A stretch of DNA of 64,000 nucleotides from Candidatus Gallispira edinburgensis. Its GTDB lineage: Bacteria > Bacillota > Clostridia > Lachnospirales > CAG-274. Below the pieces are notes generated by a model. The model saw only the letters and a program-made list of their open reading frames with translations, did no database searches and was not told where the DNA came from. The DNA lies in assembly GCA_904395805.1 (NCBI GenBank), contig CAJFNV010000044.1:62001-126000 (forward strand), given 5' to 3'. Below are positions 1-9,638 of the stretch, piece by piece. Numbering within the stretch: the first letter of the stretch is position 1; every line of letters begins with the position of its first letter. Made by a program: the position numbers and the translations under genes.

Positions 1-1
1 T

Positions 2-736
2 GTGGAATATACAATTCAGGCAGCCCTGTTAAAAAATACCGTTACTATTACACTTAACACATCAGGTCCTTCACTCCACAAGAGGGGCTACAGACACGGA
101 CAGGTCATTGCACCCCTTAAGGAAACTATGGCAGCAGGACTTATACAGTTAAGCTACTGGAAAAAAGACAGGATATTCCTTGACCCCTGCTGCGGTTCAG
201 GTACATTGCCCATTGAGGCAGCTTTAATAGGCAGAAATATTGCTCCTGGTTTAAGCCGTAAATTTGCAGCCGAGCTCTGGGACTTTATACCAAAGGAAGT
301 ATGGCAGGAGGAAAGAAAGGCAGCTTATTCGGCAATTGACTATGATGCAGAGCTTACAATATACGGCTCCGATATAAACGCCCACGCTGTTGAGATCGCA
401 AAGCAGAATGCTGAAAATGCAGGTGTGGATGACTGTATTGTTTTCAGACAGATACCTTTTAATAAACTTAAACTTCCGGGAGATTACGGAGTTTGTGTTT
501 CAAACCCGCCCTATGCAGAAAGAATGGGAAATCTTGATGATGTTGAAAGACTTTACAGAGATATGGGAAATTTATTCAGAAGCAATAAAACATGGTCAGC
601 CTATTTTATTACTTCCCATGAAGGCTTTGAAAAGCTCTACGGCAAAAGGGCAGACAAGAAGAGAAAGCTTTTCAACGGAAATGTTAAAACAGACTACTAT
701 CAGTATTTTGGTGAAAGACCGCCTAAAAAAATATAA
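2..736 (+). CDS. THUMP-type class I SAM-dependent rRNA/RNA methyltransferase, 5'-truncated by the window edge (RlmL/YpsC-like)
   Basis: The gene enters from outside the window, so the first visible codon is not the real start. The visible 244 residues begin just before the LHKRGYR segment that joins the THUMP RNA-binding part to the catalytic domain. A SAM-binding loop DPCCGSGTLP lies at about 61-70 and the N-methyltransferase motif NPPY at about 170-173. This arrangement matches the RlmL N-terminal half and Bacillus YpsC, which methylate guanine N2 in 23S rRNA. The substrate here is inferred from the family. It is convergent with the RND efflux genes, with a shared terminator between them. 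Confidence 0.85.
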   Translation: MEYTIQAALLKNTVTITLNTSGPSLHKRGYRHGQVIAPLKETMAAGLIQLSYWKKDRIFLDPCCGSGTLPIEAALIGRNIAPGLSRKFAAELWDFIPKEVWQEERKAAYSAIDYDAELTIYGSDINAHAVEIAKQNAENAGVDDCIVFRQIPFNKLKLPGDYGVCVSNPPYAERMGNLDDVERLYRDMGNLFRSNKTWSAYFITSHEGFEKLYGKRADKKRKLFNGNVKTDYYQYFGERPPKKI

Positions 737-740
737 ATTA

Positions 741-783
741 AAAAAATGTGACACAGGTATTTAGTACTTATGTCACATTTTTT
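741..783. terminator. Bidirectional intrinsic terminator
   Basis: A 13-bp stem (AAAAAATGTGACA paired with its exact complement) with A and T tracts on both sides lies between the convergent methyltransferase and RND permease genes. It can serve either strand. Confidence 0.8.
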
Positions 784-843
784 ATATACTATGTTAGATT
801 TATCTGCTGACTTAAATTTTATCTGTTTCTGAAATATATTGCA

Positions 844-3800
844 CTAATTATATTGCTTTCTGAATGCCAGATAAAAGACCAGAGGTACAAGCACAAGGTT
901 TACAAGCATTGCCGCAAACAAGCCTACAAGCATAAGCACAGCCATAGGTATAAACAATGTGTCCCCAAATAAGGCAAGGGGAAGAAGTCCCAGAACAGTA
1001 GTCATTGTACTCATCATTATAGGTCTTAATCTTGCACCGCCTGCACTCCTGCAAGCCTCATCAATAGGCAATCCGTTATTAAGTTCATTTGTAATGCAGT
1101 CAATAAGAACAATAGCATTTGCAAGAACACATCCTATAAGGCTTACACCACCGATAAGGGCAAACAAGCTTAATGGCTGTCCTGTTATTTTTAAAGCCAG
1201 GAATCCTGCTGCCAGACCAAATGGAACAGATATAAATACTATTCCCACTTTCTTAAATGAACCAAACTGTATAAGAAGTATAATAAGCATTGCGATTACC
1301 GCAACACCTGCAGCTATACCTATATTGTACAGAACATCCTCAAAGAAAGGCTTTTTCTTTCCTGAATTTTCAATGGTCACACTTTCAGGGAACTGATCTG
1401 CATTTTCCTCTATCATTTTTTCAAGAGCAGTCTGAACATCGATCTCACTTACCCTTGTACTTGTATAACAGCCTACAGTTCTTCCCCTTCTGCCGTCCAC
1501 TCTTGAAATTGATGTGATTTCAGGCTTTAAAGTAACATCTGCAAACTGTGCCACGCTGTATTTTGCATCCATAACAGATGATTTCACTTTGAATTCCTTT
1601 ATTTGCTCCCTTGAGTCAATGTTGCTGTTAAGAACAACATCATACTCCTTGTTTCCGCTTCTGTATGAAGATACATCTCTGCCCTGCATAGCTATGCTAA
1701 GCTCATTCTGAACCTCAGCTTCCATCAATCCCAGTGTATTAAGCTTCATACTGTCCATGTCTACATAGTAGTTATATGTTGCAAGCTCATTCTTATTCTG
1801 AATACCTTTTGTTCCGTCAAGCTGTGACATCATATCATTTACCATTTCAGATGCAGTGTTCAGATCATCAACATTATCTGAATAAAGCTTTACTTCCACA
1901 GGCTTTGTATTAAGTGTAAATATTCCAAGCTCATCAACTGTAATAGTTGCCCCTCCTACTCTGCTGTCAAGCTCACTCTGTAAAAAGTCGACCATGTCTG
2001 CAGTTTTCTTAAACCTGTCACCGTTTTTAAGGTTTGTTTTAACATATATATCCCCTAAGCTGTCCATATCTGATTTTGGCAGTATGGCATAATCATATCT
2101 CGGTATACTTGCCCCTACACCGCTTAGATAATACTCGGTTTCAGGCTGTTCATCAAGGACAGTTTCAATATTGTCAACAATTTCTCTTGTTCTTTCAATG
2201 CTGTCCTCATTATTGCTTGACACATCAATCGTAATTATATCATCATTTGCAGTAGGTACTATCTGCATATCAAGTGTAAGCACTGTTGAACCGCAAATAA
2301 GCATTATTACAACCGAAACAATTATTGTAGCAGCCTTATGTTTGAAGGCATGACTGAATGCCCGGTCATAAAGCCTTCTTGATACGGGCTTCTTATTATT
2401 AATACTTTCCTTGCTCCTTCTGAGCATTAAATAGCTCATCAACGGTGTAACACACATAGACACCAGATATGATGCCACAAGAGAAGTAATAATAACTATA
2501 GGGAATGAAATTGCAAGCTGTCTGTAAGCTCCCGGCAATACGAATATTGAACAGAAAGCAATTACAGTTGAAAGCATTGATACAAATACAGGCAGAGCAA
2601 CAGATGCAGCACCTTTGACTGCAGCTTCTTTTCTGTCCATTCCTGCATCTATATTTTTCTGTATAGCATCACTTACAACTACCGAATTATCTACAAGCAT
2701 ACCAAGCACAACTATAAGTGAAGCAAGTGATACAAAGTGAATTTCAAGTCCCATAATATGGTTGCACAGGAAATTAGCACATATAGCAAGAGGTATTGCA
2801 ACAGAAACAACAACGGCATTTCTGAAATTCATACCTATCATTATAACTATAATAACAAGTACAATAGATTCAAGGAGATTTAAAACAAAGTCGTTTATAG
2901 AATTTGAAACCTTGTCAGGCTGCATAAATATTTTGTTTACTGCTATACCCTCAGGCAATGTATCATTATAATCATCAATTACTTCATTGATCTCATCACC
3001 TAGACTTACTACATTTAACCCTTCTTCAAAGTATACAGCCAGAACAGTTGACCTTTTATCATCATAAAGGAAATATCCTTCATCATCAGGCACTTCCATT
3101 CTGACATCTGCTATATCCGAAAGCCTTGTTATAATATAGTCATCATTTGCGGAAACCACAATATTTTTGATATCATCTAAACTTTCAAACTGTCCCGATG
3201 AATTGACCTTAATTTCATTTCCCTCTACATTTACAGAACCTGTGGGCAATGTAGAGTTGTGATAGCCTATAATTTCCGCAAGCTCTGCAAGTGATACATT
3301 TGTATCGTTAAGCTTATCAATATTAACTGTAATTTTGACCTCTGAAGGCACATCACCGTGTATATCGACCTTCTTTACACCGTCAACAAGCCTGAGTTCA
3401 TCGGCTATTTCCTTGCTTCTCTGTGAAAGCTCATCATTTGATATATTATCCCCTGATACCGCAAGTATAAGTCCTGCAGTATCCATTACATCATCATTCA
3501 CAGTTATTGATGTGACACCTGAAGGCAAATCTGATTTAAGTGTTTCCAGCTTGTTTCTTAGGTCATCGAACTGGTCATCAACCTCTTCCTGTGATAAATC
3601 CATACTTAAATTTACACTTGTAACACTGTAGCTGTCACCTGCAGTAGTTTCGCACTTGTCAAAGCCATCAAGCTCCATACATACATGCTCAACCTTTTCT
3701 GATACAAGCTGTTCCATATCCTCGGCAGTAGCTCCTGGATAAATAACGGTTACAGTTGCAACAGGGAGAACAACTTTCGGAAATCTCTGCTTAGGCATTT

Positions 3801-3903
3801 GAAAGTAAGAAAATATACCCGCTACAAACACCATTATTATGATCATTATAATAAGTGTCTTTCTCTCAATGAGGCCCTTAAAGAATTTTTCTTTACCATT
3901 CAT
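844..3903 (-). CDS. Efflux RND transporter permease (AcrB/HAE1 superfamily)
   Basis: At 1019 residues it has the usual length of an RND pump. One N-terminal transmembrane helix (about 15-33) is followed by a large extracytoplasmic porter region, a helix bundle at about 335-530, a second porter loop, and a terminal helix bundle at about 865-1015, which is the duplicated RND plan. It would use the proton gradient to expel a drug, lipid or metabolite together with the adaptor encoded 4 bases upstream. The organism is Gram-positive in type and no outer-membrane channel gene is present, so export is probably across one membrane. The substrate is unknown. Transcription is likely controlled by the divergent TetR gene. 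Confidence 0.93.
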   Translation of the reverse strand: MNGKEKFFKGLIERKTLIIMIIIMVFVAGIFSYFQMPKQRFPKVVLPVATVTVIYPGATAEDMEQLVSEKVEHVCMELDGFDKCETTAGDSYSVTSVNLSMDLSQEEVDDQFDDLRNKLETLKSDLPSGVTSITVNDDVMDTAGLILAVSGDNISNDELSQRSKEIADELRLVDGVKKVDIHGDVPSEVKITVNIDKLNDTNVSLAELAEIIGYHNSTLPTGSVNVEGNEIKVNSSGQFESLDDIKNIVVSANDDYIITRLSDIADVRMEVPDDEGYFLYDDKRSTVLAVYFEEGLNVVSLGDEINEVIDDYNDTLPEGIAVNKIFMQPDKVSNSINDFVLNLLESIVLVIIVIMIGMNFRNAVVVSVAIPLAICANFLCNHIMGLEIHFVSLASLIVVLGMLVDNSVVVSDAIQKNIDAGMDRKEAAVKGAASVALPVFVSMLSTVIAFCSIFVLPGAYRQLAISFPIVIITSLVASYLVSMCVTPLMSYLMLRRSKESINNKKPVSRRLYDRAFSHAFKHKAATIIVSVVIMLICGSTVLTLDMQIVPTANDDIITIDVSSNNEDSIERTREIVDNIETVLDEQPETEYYLSGVGASIPRYDYAILPKSDMDSLGDIYVKTNLKNGDRFKKTADMVDFLQSELDSRVGGATITVDELGIFTLNTKPVEVKLYSDNVDDLNTASEMVNDMMSQLDGTKGIQNKNELATYNYYVDMDSMKLNTLGLMEAEVQNELSIAMQGRDVSSYRSGNKEYDVVLNSNIDSREQIKEFKVKSSVMDAKYSVAQFADVTLKPEITSISRVDGRRGRTVGCYTSTRVSEIDVQTALEKMIEENADQFPESVTIENSGKKKPFFEDVLYNIGIAAGVAVIAMLIILLIQFGSFKKVGIVFISVPFGLAAGFLALKITGQPLSLFALIGGVSLIGCVLANAIVLIDCITNELNNGLPIDEACRSAGGARLRPIMMSTMTTVLGLLPLALFGDTLFIPMAVLMLVGLFAAMLVNLVLVPLVFYLAFRKQYN

Positions 3904-3907
3904 ATTC

Positions 3908-5266
3908 TCAGCCCTCCATTGTTACAAGGTCATTTTCTCTCAGATTTTTAATTCCTTCTGTTACAACAACAGCAGAAGGATCATCTATCTGCACTTCAAC
4001 CTTATCTCCGTCAAAGTCCCCTAAAACGACCTGCTTTTTATAAACTCTGTTTTCGGAATTAACGGCATATACATAATCAACGCCTTCACTGTTAAACACA
4101 GCATCAATAGGTACATAGCAGCCGCTTACATTTCCTGTCACAATTTTCACATCCACGGTTTCGCCTATTGTATAATCTCCGTCAATAGCTATATCAACGG
4201 CATATGTTCTTGTTGTCTCATCGGGATACTGGGCAATTGTATCTATTTTCCCAACAGCTTTGCCGTTTATCAGGGCAACACCGCCAAGTTTTATATTCTT
4301 ATATTCACTGTCTGATGCCCCCACGGTAACAATAAGCTCACTGCTTTTTGATACAACAACAGGGTAGCCTGCTGACACAACCTCGCCCTCTTTAAAAGGA
4401 AGCTCCATTACATATCCGTCACTGTCTGCAGTTAAAACAGCGTCATTTATATTCTTTTCAACAATATCATTTGAAATCCCGGCACTGTCTACAGTAGCCT
4501 GAGCTGCTGCCACATCCTTTTCCTTTGATGTATAAAGATTTTCAAGTGTCTTTTCAGCTTCGCTTTTCTGTGCCTTTGAAGCCTCAAGCTCTGCTTTCTT
4601 GCTTTCAAGCTCTGCCTTGTTGCCCTCATGAGTCGCCTTTGCAGCTTCAAGTTCGGCTTCCTTTGTCTTATATGTACTCTCAAGTGACTGGAGATCCTTG
4701 TCTGCATATCCGCCTACAGCATTTATTTCCCTCGCCGCATCAAGTTCATCCTTAAGAGTGTCAAGGGCAGTCTGTCCTGCTTCAATATTCTTAACTTCTG
4801 CTTCAAGTCCTGTTTCAAGGGCTTCTATGCCCTTCTCACCTGCCGCAATAGCCTTATTTAGAGTTTCGATCTGTGACTTTGCATTGCTTATATTTGTGTC
4901 ATATGTACTTATAGTTTTTTCAAGAGTTGCCTCAGCCTGAGCTTTGGTATTCCTGCTTATGGAAGCATTGTACTCCATTGTGGTTGTATCAAGCTTTGCA
5001 AGCACATCACCTTTTTTGAACTCCTGACCTTTTTCTACACATATTTCCGCAATTTTTCCGCTTGCCAGAAATGAGTAGTTTTTTGTTTCCTTTGCCTTGA
5101 CGATTCCCAGATAACTGTATCCTGCCGTAACACTTTCCTCTGCCACTGCCTGAGTCTTAACGATCTTTGGAATTGCCTCTGCTGTTGCCGTTTCCTTATT
5201 ATCACACCCTGCCAAACCGCTTACAAAAGACAGAGCCAGTAAAACACAAAATAGCCTTTTTTTCAT
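3908..5266 (-). CDS. Efflux RND adaptor subunit (HlyD/MFP family lipoprotein)
   Basis: The 452-residue protein begins with a lipoprotein signal (lipobox LAGC, Cys at about residue 21), so it should be anchored outside the membrane. A lipoyl/barrel-sandwich half-motif comes next (around SGKIAEICVEKGQEFKKGD). A long Ala/Glu/Lys-rich alpha-helical hairpin of coiled-coil character covers about 105-275, then the second lipoyl half and beta-barrel. This is the membrane-fusion-protein plan. It is the first gene of a two-gene operon with the RND permease and has a good AGGAGG ribosome site. The hairpin is long for an adaptor, with several heptad-like Glu/Ala blocks. Confidence 0.92.
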   Translation of the reverse strand: MKKRLFCVLLALSFVSGLAGCDNKETATAEAIPKIVKTQAVAEESVTAGYSYLGIVKAKETKNYSFLASGKIAEICVEKGQEFKKGDVLAKLDTTTMEYNASISRNTKAQAEATLEKTISTYDTNISNAKSQIETLNKAIAAGEKGIEALETGLEAEVKNIEAGQTALDTLKDELDAAREINAVGGYADKDLQSLESTYKTKEAELEAAKATHEGNKAELESKKAELEASKAQKSEAEKTLENLYTSKEKDVAAAQATVDSAGISNDIVEKNINDAVLTADSDGYVMELPFKEGEVVSAGYPVVVSKSSELIVTVGASDSEYKNIKLGGVALINGKAVGKIDTIAQYPDETTRTYAVDIAIDGDYTIGETVDVKIVTGNVSGCYVPIDAVFNSEGVDYVYAVNSENRVYKKQVVLGDFDGDKVEVQIDDPSAVVVTEGIKNLRENDLVTMEG

Positions 5267-5345
5267 ATTTTTATGCCTCCTGTTTTTTATATCTTTAATT
5301 TTATTTTAATCTTTTGTTTGAAAAATTCAATGGTCAGTATGGAAC

Positions 5346-5373
5346 ATTATATAGATTAATATACACTTTTCAC
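5346..5373 (-). promoter_or_regulatory. Probable promoter of the RND efflux operon
   Basis: Read on the minus strand, a TATAAT -10 box (5346-5351) lies 16 bases downstream of a GTGAAA -35-like element. It sits in the divergent gap between the adaptor gene and the TetR gene. The -35 match is imperfect. No convincing operator palindrome could be assigned here. Confidence 0.4.
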
Positions 5374-5465
5374 TTTTATGGTACTTATTATAAAATATTT
5401 ATTGATAAAACTCCTGATATATTGTAAAATTAATAAAAACGGCCCGATTACATAAGGAGTACAGT

Positions 5466-6062
5466 ATGCCTAAGAAAACAGACCTGAGAGTTATAAAAAG
5501 CAAAAAAGCCATAAAAGATGCATTTCTGCAGCTGATAAAAGAAAAAAGCTATGGAAATATTACCATTACAGATATCGCAAAGAGAGCAATGATAAACCGC
5601 AAAACATTTTATATGCACTATGAAACAAAGGAAAATCTCTACAATGAGATCACAGATGAACTTTTGGAAGAGATCACACCTCCTATTGTATATGAAGGCA
5701 TACATTCTTTAAAGGGGAAAGACCAACGAGCAGCCGTGACCCACCTTCTCCTTAAAATAAAAGAAAACAAAGATGTTTTTGAAATTCTTATTAACGACAA
5801 TACAAATCAGGAGTTTATAACAAAGCTTAAGACAAAGCTTATTAACGAGCTCTTTTTCAGATCCCGCATTGACCTTACGGGAAAAGATACACTTTTTACA
5901 TTTGACCTTTTGTCCGAGGCATATTTTTCGATTTTTAAGGTTATTATTCAGTGGTGGGCTAATACGGAAGGCATATCCACAGACTATGTTATTGATATGA
6001 TACTTGAATTTTTCTCCAAAAAACCCCTTGAACTTCTGGGCATTGATTTTGACAGCAACTGA
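5466..6062 (+). CDS. TetR/AcrR family transcriptional regulator, divergent from the RND efflux operon
   Basis: The 198-residue protein has a typical N-terminal TetR helix-turn-helix (about 8-55; TITDIAKRAMINRKTFYMHYETKENL) and an all-helical C-terminal ligand or dimer domain of the TetR_C_8 type. The AAGGAG site just upstream supports the ATG start. It is divergent from the RND adaptor-permease pair with a 199-bp shared upstream region. That context suggests it represses or activates that pump, but this is inference from position only. Confidence 0.88.
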   Translation: MPKKTDLRVIKSKKAIKDAFLQLIKEKSYGNITITDIAKRAMINRKTFYMHYETKENLYNEITDELLEEITPPIVYEGIHSLKGKDQRAAVTHLLLKIKENKDVFEILINDNTNQEFITKLKTKLINELFFRSRIDLTGKDTLFTFDLLSEAYFSIFKVIIQWWANTEGISTDYVIDMILEFFSKKPLELLGIDFDSN

Positions 6063-6064
6063 AA

Positions 6065-6100
6065 ATACCGCCTTTTATGAACTCTCATAAAAGGCGGTAT
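6065..6100. terminator. Bidirectional terminator hairpin
   Basis: A 16-bp perfect stem (ATACCGCCTTTTATGA and its complement) with a 4-base loop lies between the convergent TetR and GNAT genes. Confidence 0.75.
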
Positions 6101-6118
6101 CAATATTAAAATATATTT

Positions 6119-6628
6119 TTATATTCCAAATTCCTCTGCATATGTCACAGCACCCCTTACGGCTTTTGCATCATCCCTTAATTTAACAGCCATAAAATTA
6201 TTTTCAGACATACCATAGGGAATTTCAATCCCAAACACCGATGCAGGCACATATCCCATACGGGGGTAATATGTCTCACTTCCAAGTACAATTGAATATC
6301 CATATTCCATCTGCCCTGCAATTTTATGTCCTTCTTTAATAAGGGCAGTTCCTATTCCCTGCTTCTGATATTCGGGAAGAACAGCAAGAGGGGCAAGAAC
6401 AAGAACCCTATCACTGCCGACCTTTCCTTCGGTAAATAAAATGTATCCTGCAAGCCTGCCGTCCTTTTCTGCAACCAGTGATAATTCAGGCACAAAAGCA
6501 CTGCCCTTTCTCAGTTCATTTACTAAGTCCTGTTCATTTCCGTCACTGTGTTCAGCATTTTCAAAAGCTCTTTTTACAACACTGTAAACTTCATCATGAT
6601 CCTTTTCTCTTTCCTGTCTTATGATCAT
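6119..6628 (-). CDS. GNAT family N-acetyltransferase
   Basis: The 169-residue protein has the GNAT fold, including the acetyl-CoA pyrophosphate-binding segment LPEYQKQGIGTALIKEG at about 87-103. The start MIIRQEREKDHDEVY is the usual N-terminal beta strand and acidic helix of the YhbS-like acetyltransferases. The substrate cannot be told from sequence. It stands 28 bases downstream of the tautomerase gene on the same strand and may be cotranscribed with it. Confidence 0.88.
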   Translation of the reverse strand: MIIRQEREKDHDEVYSVVKRAFENAEHSDGNEQDLVNELRKGSAFVPELSLVAEKDGRLAGYILFTEGKVGSDRVLVLAPLAVLPEYQKQGIGTALIKEGHKIAGQMEYGYSIVLGSETYYPRMGYVPASVFGIEIPYGMSENNFMAVKLRDDAKAVRGAVTYAEEFGI

Positions 6629-6656
6629 ATTTTATCCTCCGTTTTATTAAGCTCTG

Positions 6657-6878
6657 TCACATTTCATAGCCGGGCTTTATTATCAGATCATCATTTTCTC
6701 TTATTTCTCTGTCATAAACTTCTTCCTTCCATTTCTCCGGTTCAATATCACTTACACTTACAGAAACGGAAGAAGCTTTAATTCCGTTATTTTCAAGAAC
6801 CTTTAACAGTTCATTTGCAATTTTGATTTTTTCTTCTTTATTTCTTCCTTTATACATTTTAAGACTAATATGAGGCAT
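6657..6878 (-). CDS. 4-oxalocrotonate tautomerase-like protein (PptA type)
   Basis: The 73-residue protein starts MPHISLKMY. Pro-2 becomes the N-terminal catalytic base of tautomerases once Met is removed, and the MPHI start resembles E. coli PptA. The rest is the beta-alpha-beta unit of the family, and the length is normal for the short subfamily. The substrate is unknown. It lies upstream of the GNAT gene on the same strand. Confidence 0.8.
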   Translation of the reverse strand: MPHISLKMYKGRNKEEKIKIANELLKVLENNGIKASSVSVSVSDIEPEKWKEEVYDREIRENDDLIIKPGYEM

Positions 6879-6900
6879 GCCAATATTCCTTTCATTTGCA

Positions 6901-7692
6901 TTATTCTACTGTATATGTTCCGTCACTTTCAATTTTTATTTTTATTATATCACCTGCATTTACGCTGTTGCTTTCAACGCTGTATTTTCTCACGCCTCCC
7001 GGCACCCTGACCCTTACGTACTTATCTCCTCTGTCAACAACCTCCATATCCGTGTACTCTGAAGCTCGTCCGATCGTTTTTAGTGCCACGATCGTACTTC
7101 CGTTAACTATTGCAGTTATTTCATCGTCACTTGCAAGCTGTTCGTAACCTTCATAATAGGTTATACCCGCATCTGTTATAAATAAATTATCCCCAAGTTT
7201 ACTGTATTGATTTTTATCTGCATATATTTTAAGTTCCTGAGTTTTAAGCTTTTCCGTATTCATATCCTTTTCAAAAGCAATAACCCATATATTATAAGGT
7301 ATAGGTTTGTCCTTATCCTCCTGAGCATACTGAAGCTTGACCTTGTTGTCAGTTTTCATCTTATCAAGCAAAAACTGAGCTTGTCTTAATGTAAGGTACT
7401 CTTCAGGTGCAAAATGTGCCTCATCAACTCCTGCAATTAATCCTGCACTGAAAGCGGCATTTATGTATTTATCATACCACTTGCTTATATCGGTATCTTC
7501 AAATGTAATTTTTCTTTCCATTTTGTTTATTTCTTCAATATTATAGCTGTTAAGAGACATCATTCTCGCCGCTTCAGCCCTTGTTATAGGCTCATTTTCT
7601 CCTACAGTACCCATTTGTGTATTATTAACGGCTGTCTTTGTACAGCCGGATAAAGCTAATATCAGTATTAAAGCCAAAAATTTCCTGAACAT
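6901..7692 (-). CDS. S-layer-homology-like lipoprotein of unknown function
   Basis: The start is placed at MFRKFLALILILALSGC because an AGGAGG site precedes that ATG; a longer reading upstream lacks support. The lipobox ALSGC predicts a membrane-anchored lipoprotein of 263 residues. Residues about 30-115 look like one to two S-layer homology repeats (ITRAEAARMMSL and YLTLRQAQFLLDKM are the SLH-type helices). The C-terminal half is beta-rich and ends with a segment YVRVRVPGGVRKYSVESNSV. SLH modules usually bind secondary cell-wall polymers. The function of the rest is not recognised. Confidence 0.7.
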   Translation of the reverse strand: MFRKFLALILILALSGCTKTAVNNTQMGTVGENEPITRAEAARMMSLNSYNIEEINKMERKITFEDTDISKWYDKYINAAFSAGLIAGVDEAHFAPEEYLTLRQAQFLLDKMKTDNKVKLQYAQEDKDKPIPYNIWVIAFEKDMNTEKLKTQELKIYADKNQYSKLGDNLFITDAGITYYEGYEQLASDDEITAIVNGSTIVALKTIGRASEYTDMEVVDRGDKYVRVRVPGGVRKYSVESNSVNAGDIIKIKIESDGTYTVE

Positions 7693-7767
7693 ATATTTTC
7701 CTCCTCTGAAAGAAACGCTGATAATCATTCAACGTTTCCTTTAGTATATATGTCAGGAAATATAAAA

Positions 7768-9321
7768 TTATACCTTCTTTTTATTATTTAATGATTTTAA
7801 CACTCTTGGATACTGAGTTCCTGCTTCATTTACTGCAATATTTTCAAGTTCAATACTCATCCTGTAAGTCACAAGATTTTCTCCCCCGGGTATTACAAGT
7901 TCATAATAGCAGGTTTCTCCGTCTCCAAGAATGGCTCCGACTGTATAGTCCTCTGTATGAGGGCCTCTCAGTCCCATAAATGATGGTGTGTATTCGGTAA
8001 AGGGGCTTTCAGGTATCTTGTAAAATCTGTAGCTTTTGCACAGCATTACATGTTCCCTTAATAAGCCTGCTATAAAGGTATGAAACTCATTAAGAGGCAT
8101 ATTTTCTTTGATCTGTACATTGTAACAAATCTTTTCATTTTCCACAAAGGAAATTTTCAAATTATACACATTAAATTCCGGTTCATAAACCTCAAGTATT
8201 TTTCTTCTGTCTTCAATACTATCTTCAATGACGCCTTTCATAATATTTTCAATATTCATCTTTTCAAAAACGAAAGGCTTTCTGTCATTATATTCAATAT
8301 TAAAAAATTCAGCTCCGAGACATGAAGTTTTATATAATGTACAGGGTGCATAAAGAGCAGCATCTATAATTTCTTCTTCACCAAGGATCTCATATGTCTT
8401 TTCGGCATTTATAAGGTACATGATCTCGTCATAATAAGAGAATTCATACATATAAGTAGTATCAATAAATCTGAAATATCCGCTGAAAGGTGTAAGAAAC
8501 CATTTATCAAGAAGCAGACCTCTCAGATAAGTATTTGCGGTAAGAGCCATTTCCATTTTATCCATATCTTCAAAAGCCATAGCCATTGAAACATCAATTG
8601 AGAATTCCCCATATGCTTCTTCAAATATTTTGTCAACAGGACCGCCCTCAATAAGCCATTTCTTTATCATGCCGGCAGAAATATTATAACTTTCATCTAA
8701 AAAAGCATCACTTAAATATGAAGATGAAATTTTCACCGCACATTCAAAAAGTCTTGAAAGCAATTCTCTGTTATTTATATTATCAAGTTCTTTTATTTTG
8801 TCTGTTGTGCAATACATTTCTACGCCGACAGAAGGCATTTTTTCAATATACCCCATATCAATGCCAAGCATTATAAGGTAGGTGATATAATCCGGATCAC
8901 AGTTTATAACATTATTTATCGCTCTTGCCTCTTCAAACTCCATCTGCATTCTTTCATTGAGTGCAACGCCTCCTCTGAATCTTTCTACAAGACCCCTGAA
9001 GTCTATACATATAGGATGATTTTCAAGACTGTATTTCAAATTAATAAAATCAAAATTACCTATGCGGTTTATAGAACTTGTTCTTACAACAGGATATATA
9101 TTTTTACCATTACTCCCATACTCTGTGACCATAGCGGGAGTAATAACGGTATCTTCAATTAAAGCGGAGTAATACCATTTTCTGAACAATGAGGGAATGT
9201 ACTTTAAAATACGGCTTTTGCCCTGAATTTTAAGACTTCTGTACATATCGTCAAATTCATAGCGAAAACTGTCATTTAACCTGTCCATAATTTTATTTTC
9301 CGCAAACTCGTAATTAGTCAT
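7768..9321 (-). CDS. Hypothetical protein, 517 aa, possible pRiA4b ORF-3-like C-terminal domain
   Basis: The start is set at MTNYEFAENKIM, where a GAGGTG site precedes the ATG. There is no signal peptide or membrane segment, so it is probably cytoplasmic. Residues 1-360 are acidic and mostly helical and match nothing I recognise. Residues about 380-505 (starting YNLKISFV, ending YYELVIPGGENLVTYRMSIELENI) have the strand order of the plasmid pRiA4b ORF-3-like domain, but the usual DFGDGWEH signature is not preserved (there is GDGETCYYELVIPG instead). It is divergent from nifJ and monocistronic. The domain call is tentative and no function is offered. Confidence 0.6.
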   Translation of the reverse strand: MTNYEFAENKIMDRLNDSFRYEFDDMYRSLKIQGKSRILKYIPSLFRKWYYSALIEDTVITPAMVTEYGSNGKNIYPVVRTSSINRIGNFDFINLKYSLENHPICIDFRGLVERFRGGVALNERMQMEFEEARAINNVINCDPDYITYLIMLGIDMGYIEKMPSVGVEMYCTTDKIKELDNINNRELLSRLFECAVKISSSYLSDAFLDESYNISAGMIKKWLIEGGPVDKIFEEAYGEFSIDVSMAMAFEDMDKMEMALTANTYLRGLLLDKWFLTPFSGYFRFIDTTYMYEFSYYDEIMYLINAEKTYEILGEEEIIDAALYAPCTLYKTSCLGAEFFNIEYNDRKPFVFEKMNIENIMKGVIEDSIEDRRKILEVYEPEFNVYNLKISFVENEKICYNVQIKENMPLNEFHTFIAGLLREHVMLCKSYRFYKIPESPFTEYTPSFMGLRGPHTEDYTVGAILGDGETCYYELVIPGGENLVTYRMSIELENIAVNEAGTQYPRVLKSLNNKKKV

Positions 9322-9516
9322 ACAACACCTCAAATTTATAAAAATGTTATGATTCAAAACTTGAACATTTAACAAACACACATACATTTATAATAACCAT
9401 TATTATAATATTATAAACTACTTTTCTTATGAAGTCAAATACTACATTAAACTTCACGCTTTCTCAGATTAATTTATTTTTAATAATAATTTTTTAAAAT
9501 TTTTTTGATTTTGTTG

Positions 9517-9545
9517 TTTACTATTTCACAAAAACTTGTTATAAT
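9517..9545 (+). promoter_or_regulatory. Promoter of nifJ (SigA-type)
   Basis: TTTACT (9517-9522), a 17-base spacer and TATAAT (9540-9545) lie in the 317-base AT-rich gap between the 517-aa gene and nifJ. The roughly 85-base leader holds a small AGGG/CCCT hairpin (around 9589-9603) and an AAGGAGG ribosome site. The rest of this gap shows only A/T runs. Confidence 0.75.
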
Positions 9546-9638
9546 ATTTGTAGAATATTTTGCAACCTGCATTATATTTATTCACTAAAGGGCTAACCAC
9601 CCTCAAATTAATTCTTAATTATTAAGGAGGATTTTAAA

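Noticed and set aside
9546-9638. Riboswitch in the nifJ leader
   Set aside because: The leader has only a 4-bp AGGG/CCCT hairpin and a ribosome site; no known aptamer pattern or terminator.
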